From positions 1-26,266 of the forward strand of contig JBBWZQ010000313.1 of assembly GCA_039649115.1 (NCBI GenBank): 26,266 nucleotides of DNA, in the 5' to 3' direction. Shown one piece after another: positions 1-6,431 of this stretch; position 1 is the first letter of the stretch; each line of letters begins with the position of its first letter. The notes beneath the pieces are model-generated. The model saw only the letters and a list, made by a program, of their open reading frames with translations. It was not told where the DNA came from and did not search any database. Both the position numbers and the translations under genes were made by a program. Source of the stretch: DATEJJ01 sp039649115. Its GTDB lineage: Bacteria; Actinomycetota; Actinomycetes; Mycobacteriales; Micromonosporaceae.

Positions 1-670
1 CCGCGCGCAGCAGGTAGGGCAGGCCCTTCTGGCGGGTGATCCGGCCGACGTAGACCACGCTCGGCCGGTCCGGGTCCACCCCGAGGCGGGCCAGCACGCC
101 GGTGCCGGGGTCGGGGGCGTACTCATCGGTGTCGATTCCATTGTGGATGACCCGGACCCGCGCCGGGTCGAGGGACGGGTACGCGGCGAGCACGTCGCGG
201 CGCATACCGGCGGACACCGCGATCACCGCGTCCGCCGCCTCCACGGCGACCCGCTCGCACCACGAGGACAGCGCGTAGCCGCCACCGAGCTGCTCGGCCT
301 TCCACGGCCGCAGCGGTTCGAGGCTGTGCGTGGTCACCACGTGCGGCACCCCGTGCAGCAGCTTCGCGACGTGCCCGGCGAGGTTGGCGTACCAGGTGTG
401 GCTGTGCACCACCCGGGTGCCGGCGCACCCCGCCGCCATCTCCAGGTCGACGCCCATGGTGCGCAGCGCGGGGTTGGCGGTGGCGAGGCCGGGCGGGTCC
501 GGGTAGGCCAGAACTCCCGGCGCGTCGCGCGGCGCGCCGAAGCAGTGCACCCGCACGTCGGCCAGCGGGCGCAGGTGCCGGGAGAGGTACTCGACGTGCA
601 CGCCGCCTCCGCCGTACACCTCGGGCGGGTACTCGCGGGTGAGCAGGTCGACGCGGAGCATGTCAGTCAC
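1..670 (-). CDS. glgA: Glycogen synthase / maltose-1-phosphate synthase, corynebacterial GlgA family (3' end cut by window)
   Basis: The N-terminal 223 codons of a GT-B (GT4) glucosyltransferase using ADP-glucose. The visible N-terminus reads LLTREYPPEVYGGGGVHVEY, the glycine-rich acceptor loop of corynebacterial-type GlgA. It is followed by VVHSHTWYANLAGH, VVTTHSLEPLRPWK and VYVGRITRQKGLPYLL, the last near the cut. In mycobacteria the homologue (GlgM) mainly makes maltose-1-phosphate from ADP-glucose and glucose-1-phosphate for the GlgE pathway, so that role is as likely here as elongating synthase. It diverges from glgC, which makes its substrate. Start: GTG at 670 (V-T-D-M-L-R) is preferred because a TAGTGT box ends 6 nt upstream, as in a leaderless transcript. 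ATG at 661 is the alternative. The C-terminal half lies outside the window. Confidence 0.93.
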   Translation of the reverse strand, partial: MTDMLRVDLLTREYPPEVYGGGGVHVEYLSRHLRPLADVRVHCFGAPRDAPGVLAYPDPPGLATANPALRTMGVDLEMAAGCAGTRVVHSHTWYANLAGHVAKLLHGVPHVVTTHSLEPLRPWKAEQLGGGYALSSWCERVAVEAADAVIAVSAGMRRDVLAAYPSLDPARVRVIHNGIDTDEYAPDPGTGVLARLGVDPDRPSVVYVGRITRQKGLPYLLRA

Positions 671-676
671 AGCGGC

Positions 677-713
677 ACACTAGCTGGTACTCGGTGGGCT
701 CGCCGGATAGCGT
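677..713. promoter_or_regulatory. Divergent glgA/glgC promoter region with two -10 boxes
   Basis: The spacer between the glgA GTG (670) and the glgC ATG (720) is only 49 bp. It holds TAGTGT on the minus strand (677-682), 6 nt before the glgA GTG, and TAGCGT on the plus strand (708-713), 6 nt before the glgC ATG. Both fit the actinobacterial TANNNT -10 consensus at the distance expected for transcription starting on the start codon. No ribosome-binding site precedes either gene. No -35 box is obvious. Both -10 assignments are inferred from position and consensus. Confidence 0.5.
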
Positions 714-719
714 CAGCAC

Positions 720-1952
720 ATGGCTCCCAAGGTCCTCGCGATCGTCCTCGCCGGTGGTGAGGGCAAGCGCCTGCTGCCCCTCACCGCGGATCGCGCGAAG
801 CCGGCCGTCCCCTTTGGCGGGATCTACCGGATCATCGACTTCGTCCTGTCCAACCTCGCCAACGGCGGGTACCTGAAGATCGTCGTGCTCACCCAGTACA
901 AGTCGCACTCGCTCGACCGGCACGTGACCAAGACCTGGCGCATGTCCAACCTGCTGGGCAACTACGTCACCCCGGTACCCGCGCAGCAGCGGCTCGGGCC
1001 GTACTGGTTCGCCGGCTCGGCGGACGCCATATACCAGAGCCTCAATCTCATCAACGACGAACGCCCCGACCACGTCATCGTGTTCGGCGCCGACCACATC
1101 TACCGGATGGACCCGCGGCAGATGGTGACGCAGCACATCGAGTCCGGCGCCGGGGTGACCGTCGCGGGCATCCGGCAGCCGCTGGCCATGGCCGACCAGT
1201 TCGGGGTCATCGAGGTGGGCGACGACGCGCACCAGATCCGGGCCTTCCGCGAGAAGCCGGCGGACGCCAAGGGCCTCCCGGACGCGCCCGACGAGATCTA
1301 CGCGTCGATGGGCAACTACGTCTTCAGCACCGAGGCCCTGTGCGAGGCGCTGGACAAGGACGCCAAGGATCCGATGAGCAAGCACGACATGGGCGGCAAC
1401 ATCGTGCCCATGCTCGTCGACCGCGGCGAGGCGAACGTCTACGACTTCGGCGACAACCAGGTGCCGGGCAGCACGGACCGGGACCGCGGGTACTGGCGCG
1501 ACGTGGGGGCGCTCGATTCGTTCTACGACGCGCACATGGATCTCATCTCGATCCACCCGGTCTTCAACCTGTACAACTTCGAATGGCCCATCTACACGGA
1601 CTACGCGCCGTGGCCCCCGGCCAAGTTCGTGCACGGCTGGCAGGAGCGCGTGGGCCGCGCGGTGGGCTCGATGGTGTCGCCCGGCGTGGTGATCTCCGGT
1701 GGATTTGTGGAGAATTCAGTGGTATCTCCCAACGTCACGGTGCACTCCTGGGCACACGTCGAGGGATCGGTCGTGATGGAGGGCGTCGACATCGGCCGGC
1801 ATGCCGTGGTGCGCAACACCATCCTCGACAAGAACGTGGTGATCCCGGAGGGCGCCGAGATCGGCGTGGACCTGGAACGCGACCGCGGCCGCTTCACGGT
1901 CACGGACAACGGCATCGTGGTGATCGGCAAGAACCAGCACGTGGATCTGTGA
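720..1952 (+). CDS. glgC: Glucose-1-phosphate adenylyltransferase (ADP-glucose pyrophosphorylase)
   Basis: Makes ADP-glucose and PPi from glucose-1-phosphate and ATP, the committing step of bacterial glycogen and maltose-1-phosphate synthesis; cytosolic. The 410 residues match full-length GlgC. Visible motifs are the nucleotide-binding loop LAGGEGKRLLPLT (residues 10-22), then AKPAVPFGGIYRIIDFVLSN, the metal-site region FGADHIYRMD, FREKPADAKG and ASMGNYVF. A C-terminal left-handed beta-helix follows (VVSPNVTVHSWAHVEGSVV, then DIGRHAVVRNTI). The AKP and PFGGIYR regions are where activators and inhibitors bind in characterised enzymes. The gene diverges from glgA and is followed after 28 bp by the MshC-like ligase, possibly in one transcript. 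The ATG has no Shine-Dalgarno but sits 6 nt after a TAGCGT box, so it is probably leaderless. Confidence 0.97.
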   Translation: MAPKVLAIVLAGGEGKRLLPLTADRAKPAVPFGGIYRIIDFVLSNLANGGYLKIVVLTQYKSHSLDRHVTKTWRMSNLLGNYVTPVPAQQRLGPYWFAGSADAIYQSLNLINDERPDHVIVFGADHIYRMDPRQMVTQHIESGAGVTVAGIRQPLAMADQFGVIEVGDDAHQIRAFREKPADAKGLPDAPDEIYASMGNYVFSTEALCEALDKDAKDPMSKHDMGGNIVPMLVDRGEANVYDFGDNQVPGSTDRDRGYWRDVGALDSFYDAHMDLISIHPVFNLYNFEWPIYTDYAPWPPAKFVHGWQERVGRAVGSMVSPGVVISGGFVENSVVSPNVTVHSWAHVEGSVVMEGVDIGRHAVVRNTILDKNVVIPEGAEIGVDLERDRGRFTVTDNGIVVIGKNQHVDL

Positions 1953-1980
1953 CCGCACGGCGCACCGGCGATGCGGCATC

Positions 1981-3102
1981 ATGGCCAGCATGGACCGTGA
2001 CCTGTCCCCGCTGCGCCTGTGCGGCCGGGTGCTCCCGCTGGTCAGCCCGGCGCGCCTGTACGTGTGCGGGATAACCCCGTACGACGTCACCCACCTCGGG
2101 CATGCCGCCACCTTCATCTGGTCCGACCTCGTGGTCTCGGTGCTGCGCACGGCCGGGGTCGAGGTGACCACCTGCCGCAACGTCACCGACGTCGACGACG
2201 TGCTGACCCACGCGGCCGGCTCGCACGGCCGCAGCTACGACCAGTTCGCGCTCTACCAGGAGTACCTGTTCGACAAGGACATGGCCGCCCTCGGCGTGCC
2301 GCGGCCCGGCCACGAGCCGCGGGCCCGGCACTACGTCACCCAGGTCCAGCAGCTCGCCGCCGCGCTCCTCGCCGGCGGCCACGCCTACGAGCGCGACGGG
2401 CACGTGTACTTCCGCGGCACGCACGTCCCGGGGCGGGCCGGACTGACCCGGGAGCAGGCTCTCGCGCTGTCCGCCGAGTACGGGGACAACCCCGACGACG
2501 CGCTGCGCGACGACCCGTTCGACGTCCCGGTCTGGCGGCGGTCCACGGCGGCGGATCCGGCCTGGCCCAGTCCGTGGGGACCGGGCCGGCCCGGCTGGCA
2601 CGCGGAGTGCGCCGCGATGGCGATGTCCGTGCTGGGCGCCGGGGTCGACATCCTCGCCGGCGGGGCGGACCTGCGCTTCCCGCACCACGCCTACCAGGCC
2701 GCGATGGCGGAGGCGGCCAGCGCGGTGACCCCCTTCGCCCGGGCCCACCTGCACGTGGGCACCGTGCACCAGGACGGCAAGAAGATGGCCAAGACGACGG
2801 GCAACCTCACGCTCGTGGCCGACCTGCTGCGCGGCCACTCGCCGGCCGCGATCCGGCTGCTCATCCTGGACCGGCCGTGGCACGCGCCGTGGGACTACGA
2901 GCCGGGCGAGCTGTCCACCGCCGCCGATACCCTGGAAGATCTCTATGCGGCGGCCGGCCGCCCGACGACCGCGACGGCCGCGACGGCGGCGGTCGCCGCC
3001 GCGCTGCGGGACAACCTCGACGTCCCCCAGGCCGTGGCCCTCGCCCGGGACGCCGGCGGCGAGGCGGCCCGCTTCCTCATGCGCGTACTGTCGCTGACCT
3101 GA
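1981..3102 (+). CDS. MshC-like cysteine ligase (CysRS-fold, without an anticodon-binding domain)
   Basis: A class I aminoacyl-tRNA-synthetase-type catalytic domain that activates cysteine. MshC joins Cys to GlcN-inositol in mycothiol synthesis; CysRS charges tRNA. Seen: YVCGITPYDVTHLGHAATF with Cys29 and the HIGH-like HLGH (38-41), NVTDVDD, WPSPWGPGRPGWHAEC with Cys210, FPHH (235-236) and the KMSKS-like KKMAK (267-271). Cys29, Cys210 and His235/236 match the zinc site that selects cysteine. GITPYDVTHLGHA and GPGRPGWHAECAA are closer to MshC than to CysRS. At 373 residues it is shorter than MshC (about 410) and CysRS (about 460), with a short alanine-rich C-terminus. It may be an MshC paralogue with another amine acceptor rather than the housekeeping enzyme. 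The start is uncertain: ATG 1981 is used here, and ATG 1990 is possible; neither has a clear RBS. Confidence 0.8.
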   Translation: MASMDRDLSPLRLCGRVLPLVSPARLYVCGITPYDVTHLGHAATFIWSDLVVSVLRTAGVEVTTCRNVTDVDDVLTHAAGSHGRSYDQFALYQEYLFDKDMAALGVPRPGHEPRARHYVTQVQQLAAALLAGGHAYERDGHVYFRGTHVPGRAGLTREQALALSAEYGDNPDDALRDDPFDVPVWRRSTAADPAWPSPWGPGRPGWHAECAAMAMSVLGAGVDILAGGADLRFPHHAYQAAMAEAASAVTPFARAHLHVGTVHQDGKKMAKTTGNLTLVADLLRGHSPAAIRLLILDRPWHAPWDYEPGELSTAADTLEDLYAAAGRPTTATAATAAVAAALRDNLDVPQAVALARDAGGEAARFLMRVLSLT

Positions 3103-3183
3103 CCGCGCGCCGTCTGTCCAGAAAGGACGGTGGTGGCCACGCCCGCGCCACGCCCGCCCCGCACGCCAGGTCCCGCCGGCGGA

Positions 3184-3189
3184 TACACT
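3184..3189 (+). promoter_or_regulatory. -10 box (TACACT) for a leaderless DUF3500 gene
   Basis: TACACT ends 7 nt before the GTG at 3197, and there is no Shine-Dalgarno. The same hexamer at the same distance precedes the LacI-family gene at 7966. Inferred from consensus and spacing only. The rest of the 94-bp gap after the ligase gene shows no other clear signal. Confidence 0.45.
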
Positions 3190-3196
3190 CGGCGCT

Positions 3197-4156
3197 GTGA
3201 CGCAGGCTGGGCTTTTGACTGTGCGCGGCGCGGCGGCGCGGGCCGCGGGCCGGCTGCTGGAACTGCTGGACGACGAGCAGGCCGCGGCCGCCCGCCACCC
3301 GTTCGCGGACGACGCGGCGCGCCGGTGGATCGAGTACCGGCCCCAGAAGCGGCCGGGCGCGAGCCTGTCCGGGCTCAGCGAGCCGGCGCGCAAGGCCGCA
3401 CACCAGCTGCTGGCCACCGCGCTGCGCCCGCACGCCTACGCGCAGGCGATGGCCATCGTCGCGCTGGAGGAGGTGCTGGACCGGGCCGAGGGCTGGCGGC
3501 GGGGCCGGCACAGCGAGGACTACTGGGTCGCCGTCTTCGGCGAGCCGGGCGACGAGCGGTGGGGCTGGCGGTTCGAGGGCCACCACCTGTCCGTGTCGAT
3601 GACGGTCGACGCCGACGAGGTGTACCCGACCCCGGTGTTCCTGGGTGCCAACCCGGCCACCGTCAGCTATGCCGGGCACCCGGTGCTGCGGCCGCTCGCA
3701 CTGGAGGAGGAGGTGGCCCGGGCCCTGCTCGACGCGCTGGACCCGGCGCAGCGCGGCCAGGCGATGGTCGCCGCACAGGCACCCGCCGACATCCTGAGCG
3801 CGCGGTCGCCGCGCGCCGCCGCGATCGAGCCTCTGGGGGTACCGGCGCACCGGCTCGGCCCCACCCCGCGCGCCCTGCTCGACCGGCTGGTCGGGGTGTA
3901 CCTGGACCGGCTGGCGCCCGACCTGGCCCGGGCCGAAGCCGCCCGCCTCGACCCCGGCAGGCTGCACTTCGCCTGGGCCGGACCGGGCGAGCCGGGCCAC
4001 GGCCACTACTACCGGGTGCAGGCCACCGATCTGCTGATCGAGTACGACAACACCCAGAACGGCGCGAACCACGCGCACACGGTGCTGCGCCGGCCCGGCC
4101 GCGACTTCGGTGGCGACCCGCTCGCCGACCACCTGACCGGCGACTCAGGAGCCTGA
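3197..4156 (+). CDS. DUF3500 family protein, function unknown
   Basis: 319 residues recognised as DUF3500 by its recurrent blocks: LATALRPHAYAQAMAIVALE, the central WGWRFEGHHLSVSMTV, FLGANPATV, LEEEVARALLDALDPAQR and the C-terminal HYYRVQATDLLIEYDNTQNG with NHAHTVLRRPGRDFGG. The His-rich WRFEGHH block, the late GHYY and the NHAH signature suggest a metal or small-molecule site, but no activity is established to my knowledge. Some family members carry secretion signals. This one does not, so it is probably cytosolic. It follows the ligase gene by 94 bp on the same strand and has its own candidate leaderless promoter. The GTG start is chosen because TACACT lies 7 nt upstream and the family N-terminus begins soon after. 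Nothing in the context fixes a role. Confidence 0.85.
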   Translation: MTQAGLLTVRGAAARAAGRLLELLDDEQAAAARHPFADDAARRWIEYRPQKRPGASLSGLSEPARKAAHQLLATALRPHAYAQAMAIVALEEVLDRAEGWRRGRHSEDYWVAVFGEPGDERWGWRFEGHHLSVSMTVDADEVYPTPVFLGANPATVSYAGHPVLRPLALEEEVARALLDALDPAQRGQAMVAAQAPADILSARSPRAAAIEPLGVPAHRLGPTPRALLDRLVGVYLDRLAPDLARAEAARLDPGRLHFAWAGPGEPGHGHYYRVQATDLLIEYDNTQNGANHAHTVLRRPGRDFGGDPLADHLTGDSGA

Positions 4157-4297
4157 GCGTCGCGGCGGGCTGGCCGTTCGCCGGAAACCAGCAGGTATTC
4201 GTGACCTGTCAGACTCTTGCCCACAGGGTGTCTGAGCGGTGGCATTGAGTTGTCCGGAAACGGCGCGTGTCGTCGACTCAACTTAAGGAGCCGCAGC
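4157..4297 (+). promoter_or_regulatory. Candidate structured 5' leader before the glycerophosphotransferase gene
   Basis: This 141-bp gap can fold into two consecutive hairpins followed directly by a strong Shine-Dalgarno. Hairpin 1 (about 4210-4236) pairs TCAGAC with GTCTGA and can stack an inner CCC-ACA-GGG. Hairpin 2 pairs TTGAGTTG (4245-4252) with CGACTCAA (4274-4281): eight pairs, one of them G-U. Inside it a CCG-GAAA-CGG helix (4254-4263) is closed by a GNRA tetraloop. AAGGAG (4285-4290) begins 4 nt after the second stem and 7 nt separate it from the GTG at 4298. I do not recognise a named riboswitch or leader. No confident promoter is visible, so transcription could also run on from the DUF3500 gene. 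Pairing is seen by eye; function is inference. Confidence 0.4.
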
Positions 4298-5524
4298 GTG
4301 GTCTTGGTGCACAACCGGGTACGTCCGGAAGAGTTCCGCAGGGCGCCGGGCGAGGTGGTCGTCTACTTCGGCGACGACCCGCGCCGGCTCTACCAACTGC
4401 GGCAGTGGTTACCCGTGTTCGAGCGGCTCGACGGCCGGCACCGGGTACTGCTGGTGTCCCGGGACCCGCGCACCCACGCCGAGCTCCAGCGCGTCACACC
4501 CCTGCGGCGGGTACTCGCGCCGTCCTTCCCGGAACTCGTGGACCTGTACGAGAGCGGTGACCACAAGGTCGCGATCTACGTCAACAACTCCGCGCAGAAC
4601 TTCCAGTCGCTCGTCGCCCGGCGGATGCTGCACGTCCACGTGAACCACGGGGAGAGCGACAAGGTCTGCATGGTGAGCAACCAGGTGAAGGCGTACGACC
4701 GGGTGTTCGTCGCCGGCGAGGCCGCGGTGCGCCGGTACCGGGCGGGCCTGATCGACTTCGACGACACCCGGCTGGTACGGGTGGGCCGCCCCCAGCTCGA
4801 CCTGCGCCCGGCACCCGTGCTGTCCGCCACTGCCCGCCGGACCATCCTCTACGCGCCGACCTGGGAGGGCGAGAACTCGTCCAACAACTACACCTCGGTC
4901 GACGCGTACGGGCCGGCCGTGGTCGCCGCCGCCCTCACGGTGCCGGACGTGCGGGTCGTCTACAAGCCGCACCCGCGCGTGGCGGCCAGCGCCAGTCCCG
5001 GCATGGCGCGGGCGCACGCGCACATCATCCGGTTGCTGGGGGCGCACGCGGCGGTCGATCCGGCGGCCGGCCACCGGGTCGTCGAGACCGAGGCCGACAT
5101 CCTCGCCGTCTTCCCGGGCTGCGACCTGATGATCACGGATGTGTCGTCGGTGGGCCTGGACTTCCTCTACCTGCACCCCGACAAGCCGCTGTTCATCACC
5201 GACCGGTACAACGACCGGGACCGGCTGCACGCCGACACGCCGGTCAGCCGGTGCGCCGACGTCATCGACGCCGACGCGGTCGGGGTGCTCGCGCACACGG
5301 TCGCCGCCCGGCTGGTCCGCGACGAGCACCAGGCCGGTCGGGCAGCCACCCGCCGGTACTACTTCGACAATCTCGGCCGCGGCGAGAGCACGGAGCGCTT
5401 CCTGGCCGCCATCGACGACGTGCTGCGGGCCCGCGACCGGCTGATGGGGCAGACCGGCCCGTCCGCCGATGCCCGGATCGCCGCGCTGTGCCTGCCCGAT
5501 GAGCCGCGGGAGCAGGTGGCGTAG
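4298..5524 (+). CDS. CDP-glycerol:poly(glycerophosphate) glycerophosphotransferase-like GT-B enzyme
   Basis: Belongs to the Glyphos_transf (TagB/TagF-like) family, which transfers glycerol- or ribitol-phosphate from a CDP-alditol onto a cell-wall polymer or lipid-linked primer at the inner membrane face. Seen: HVNHGESDK with His117 (matching the HGTxxK of TagF), ILYAPTWEGENSS, VVYKPHPR and the nucleotide-binding LMITDVSSVGLDFLYLHPDK with TDVSS at 280-284. The 408 residues cover the catalytic part only, without an added N-terminal domain. Start: GTG 4298 has AAGGAG 7 nt upstream; a longer reading from TTG 4217 would translate the leader and is rejected. Codon 38 (4409-4411) is TTA, rare at this GC content. 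A glycerophosphodiesterase gene follows by 121 bp, so the two may act on the same polymer or its precursors (inference). Confidence 0.85.
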   Translation: MVLVHNRVRPEEFRRAPGEVVVYFGDDPRRLYQLRQWLPVFERLDGRHRVLLVSRDPRTHAELQRVTPLRRVLAPSFPELVDLYESGDHKVAIYVNNSAQNFQSLVARRMLHVHVNHGESDKVCMVSNQVKAYDRVFVAGEAAVRRYRAGLIDFDDTRLVRVGRPQLDLRPAPVLSATARRTILYAPTWEGENSSNNYTSVDAYGPAVVAAALTVPDVRVVYKPHPRVAASASPGMARAHAHIIRLLGAHAAVDPAAGHRVVETEADILAVFPGCDLMITDVSSVGLDFLYLHPDKPLFITDRYNDRDRLHADTPVSRCADVIDADAVGVLAHTVAARLVRDEHQAGRAATRRYYFDNLGRGESTERFLAAIDDVLRARDRLMGQTGPSADARIAALCLPDEPREQVA

Positions 5525-5537
5525 CGCGGGGCCGGGT

Positions 5538-5543
5538 TAGGGT
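5538..5543 (+). promoter_or_regulatory. Candidate -10 box for the phosphodiesterase gene
   Basis: TAGGGT matches TANNNT in the 121-bp gap between the glycerophosphotransferase and phosphodiesterase genes. It would give a 5' untranslated region of about 95 nt. A GGAGGTGAG at about 5572-5580 is not placed to serve the start at 5646. No -35 box is evident, and read-through from the upstream gene is equally possible. Confidence 0.25.
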
Positions 5544-5645
5544 ACACATGTCTGATACGGCACCGGACCACGGAGGTGAGCGAGACCGGCACTCCTGCCG
5601 CGCGCCAGTTTCCCGGCGCCGCGGCGACAGGCGTACCGGCGGGTT

Positions 5646-6422
5646 ATGGGGGGAAATCAGGTATTCGGCCCCGGACCGGTCCTGCTGGGCCATCGCGGCT
5701 GCGGCCGCGGCGAGGTCGCGGGTCATCTGGAGAACACGCTCGAGTCCTTCCTCACCGCGGCCGAGCTCGGCATCGACTGGGTGGAGGTGGATGTCCGCCG
5801 CACCGCCGACGACATGCTGGTGGTCGCGCACAACCCGGCCGACGAGGAGGGCGTGTTCTACGCGGACATGCGCGGCGGCGAGGCGGCCGACCGGGGTGCG
5901 TTGCGGGTCGAGGAGCTGCTGGAGGCGCTGCCGACGCAGGTCGGCGTCGACTTCGACGTCAAGACCTCGATGGAGGACGCGCCCCGCGACCGCGCGTTGA
6001 CGACGATGGGGCAGCTCGCCTCCCTCGCGGAGCGCGAGTCCCTGCGCCGCGAGGTCCTCGTCACGTCGTTCGACCCGGGTGCCCTGGACATCGCCCGGGA
6101 ACTCGCCCCCGGGGTGCCCCGGGGGCTGCTCACCTGGCTGGACTTCCCGATCGGCCAGGCGGTCGGCGCGGCGGCACACCTGGACGTGCAGGTGCTCGCG
6201 CCGCACTGGGGGTCGCTGCGGCCCAACAAGATCGAACCCGGGTCACTGCAGCGCCCGCTGCCGTATGTCGTGGACCTGGTGCACCAGAGCGGCCGGGAGT
6301 TCCTGGCGTGGTGCCCGGGGCCGGAGTTCGCCCAGAAGCTGCTGGACGCGGGCGTCGACGCGCTGTGCGTGAACGACGTGCCCACCGCGCTCGCGGCGCG
6401 CTGCGCGGAGGCCGCCACCTGA
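5646..6422 (+). CDS. Glycerophosphodiester phosphodiesterase (GDPD family)
   Basis: Hydrolyses glycerophosphodiesters to glycerol-3-phosphate and an alcohol. Visible TIM-barrel signatures: LLGHRG with His16, HLENTLESF, IDWVEVDVRRTADD with Glu47 and Asp49, and VVAHNP with His62. These are the expected acid-base histidines and metal-binding acidic residues; HN replaces the common HD. Downstream are VGVDFDVK, VLVTSFDPGALDIAR and, near the end, VDALCVNDVPTALAARC, as in family members. The 258 residues are the usual length for a cytosolic GDPD without a signal peptide. Its position after a CDP-glycerol-type transferase suggests turnover of glycerophosphate polymers or lipids. The ATG at 5646 has no good Shine-Dalgarno but places the HRG motif at the normal distance from the N-terminus. 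It converges on the SDR gene with a 9-bp gap. Confidence 0.88.
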   Translation: MGGNQVFGPGPVLLGHRGCGRGEVAGHLENTLESFLTAAELGIDWVEVDVRRTADDMLVVAHNPADEEGVFYADMRGGEAADRGALRVEELLEALPTQVGVDFDVKTSMEDAPRDRALTTMGQLASLAERESLRREVLVTSFDPGALDIARELAPGVPRGLLTWLDFPIGQAVGAAAHLDVQVLAPHWGSLRPNKIEPGSLQRPLPYVVDLVHQSGREFLAWCPGPEFAQKLLDAGVDALCVNDVPTALAARCAEAAT

Positions 6423-6431
6423 CCATGCCGG

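Noticed and set aside
3108..3140. Terminator after the MshC-like gene
   Set aside because: GTCC/GGAC and CCGTC/GACGG can pair around AGAAA, but the alternatives compete, the stem is short and there is no U-tract.
4217..4297. TTG start giving a longer glycerophosphotransferase
   Set aside because: The extra residues cover the hairpin leader, and AAGGAG sits exactly for the GTG at 4298.
4409..5329. Long minus-strand frames opposite the glycerophosphotransferase, glgC, the AfsR-like and other genes
   Set aside because: They are shadows caused by high GC in third positions: Arg/Gly/Pro/Val-rich translations without family motifs, opposite genes with clear motifs.
5548..6000. Leaderless small gene starting at ATG 5548
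   Set aside because: The TAGGGT box is only 4 nt before it, and the frame soon overlaps the phosphodiesterase in another frame with an Arg/Ser-rich translation.
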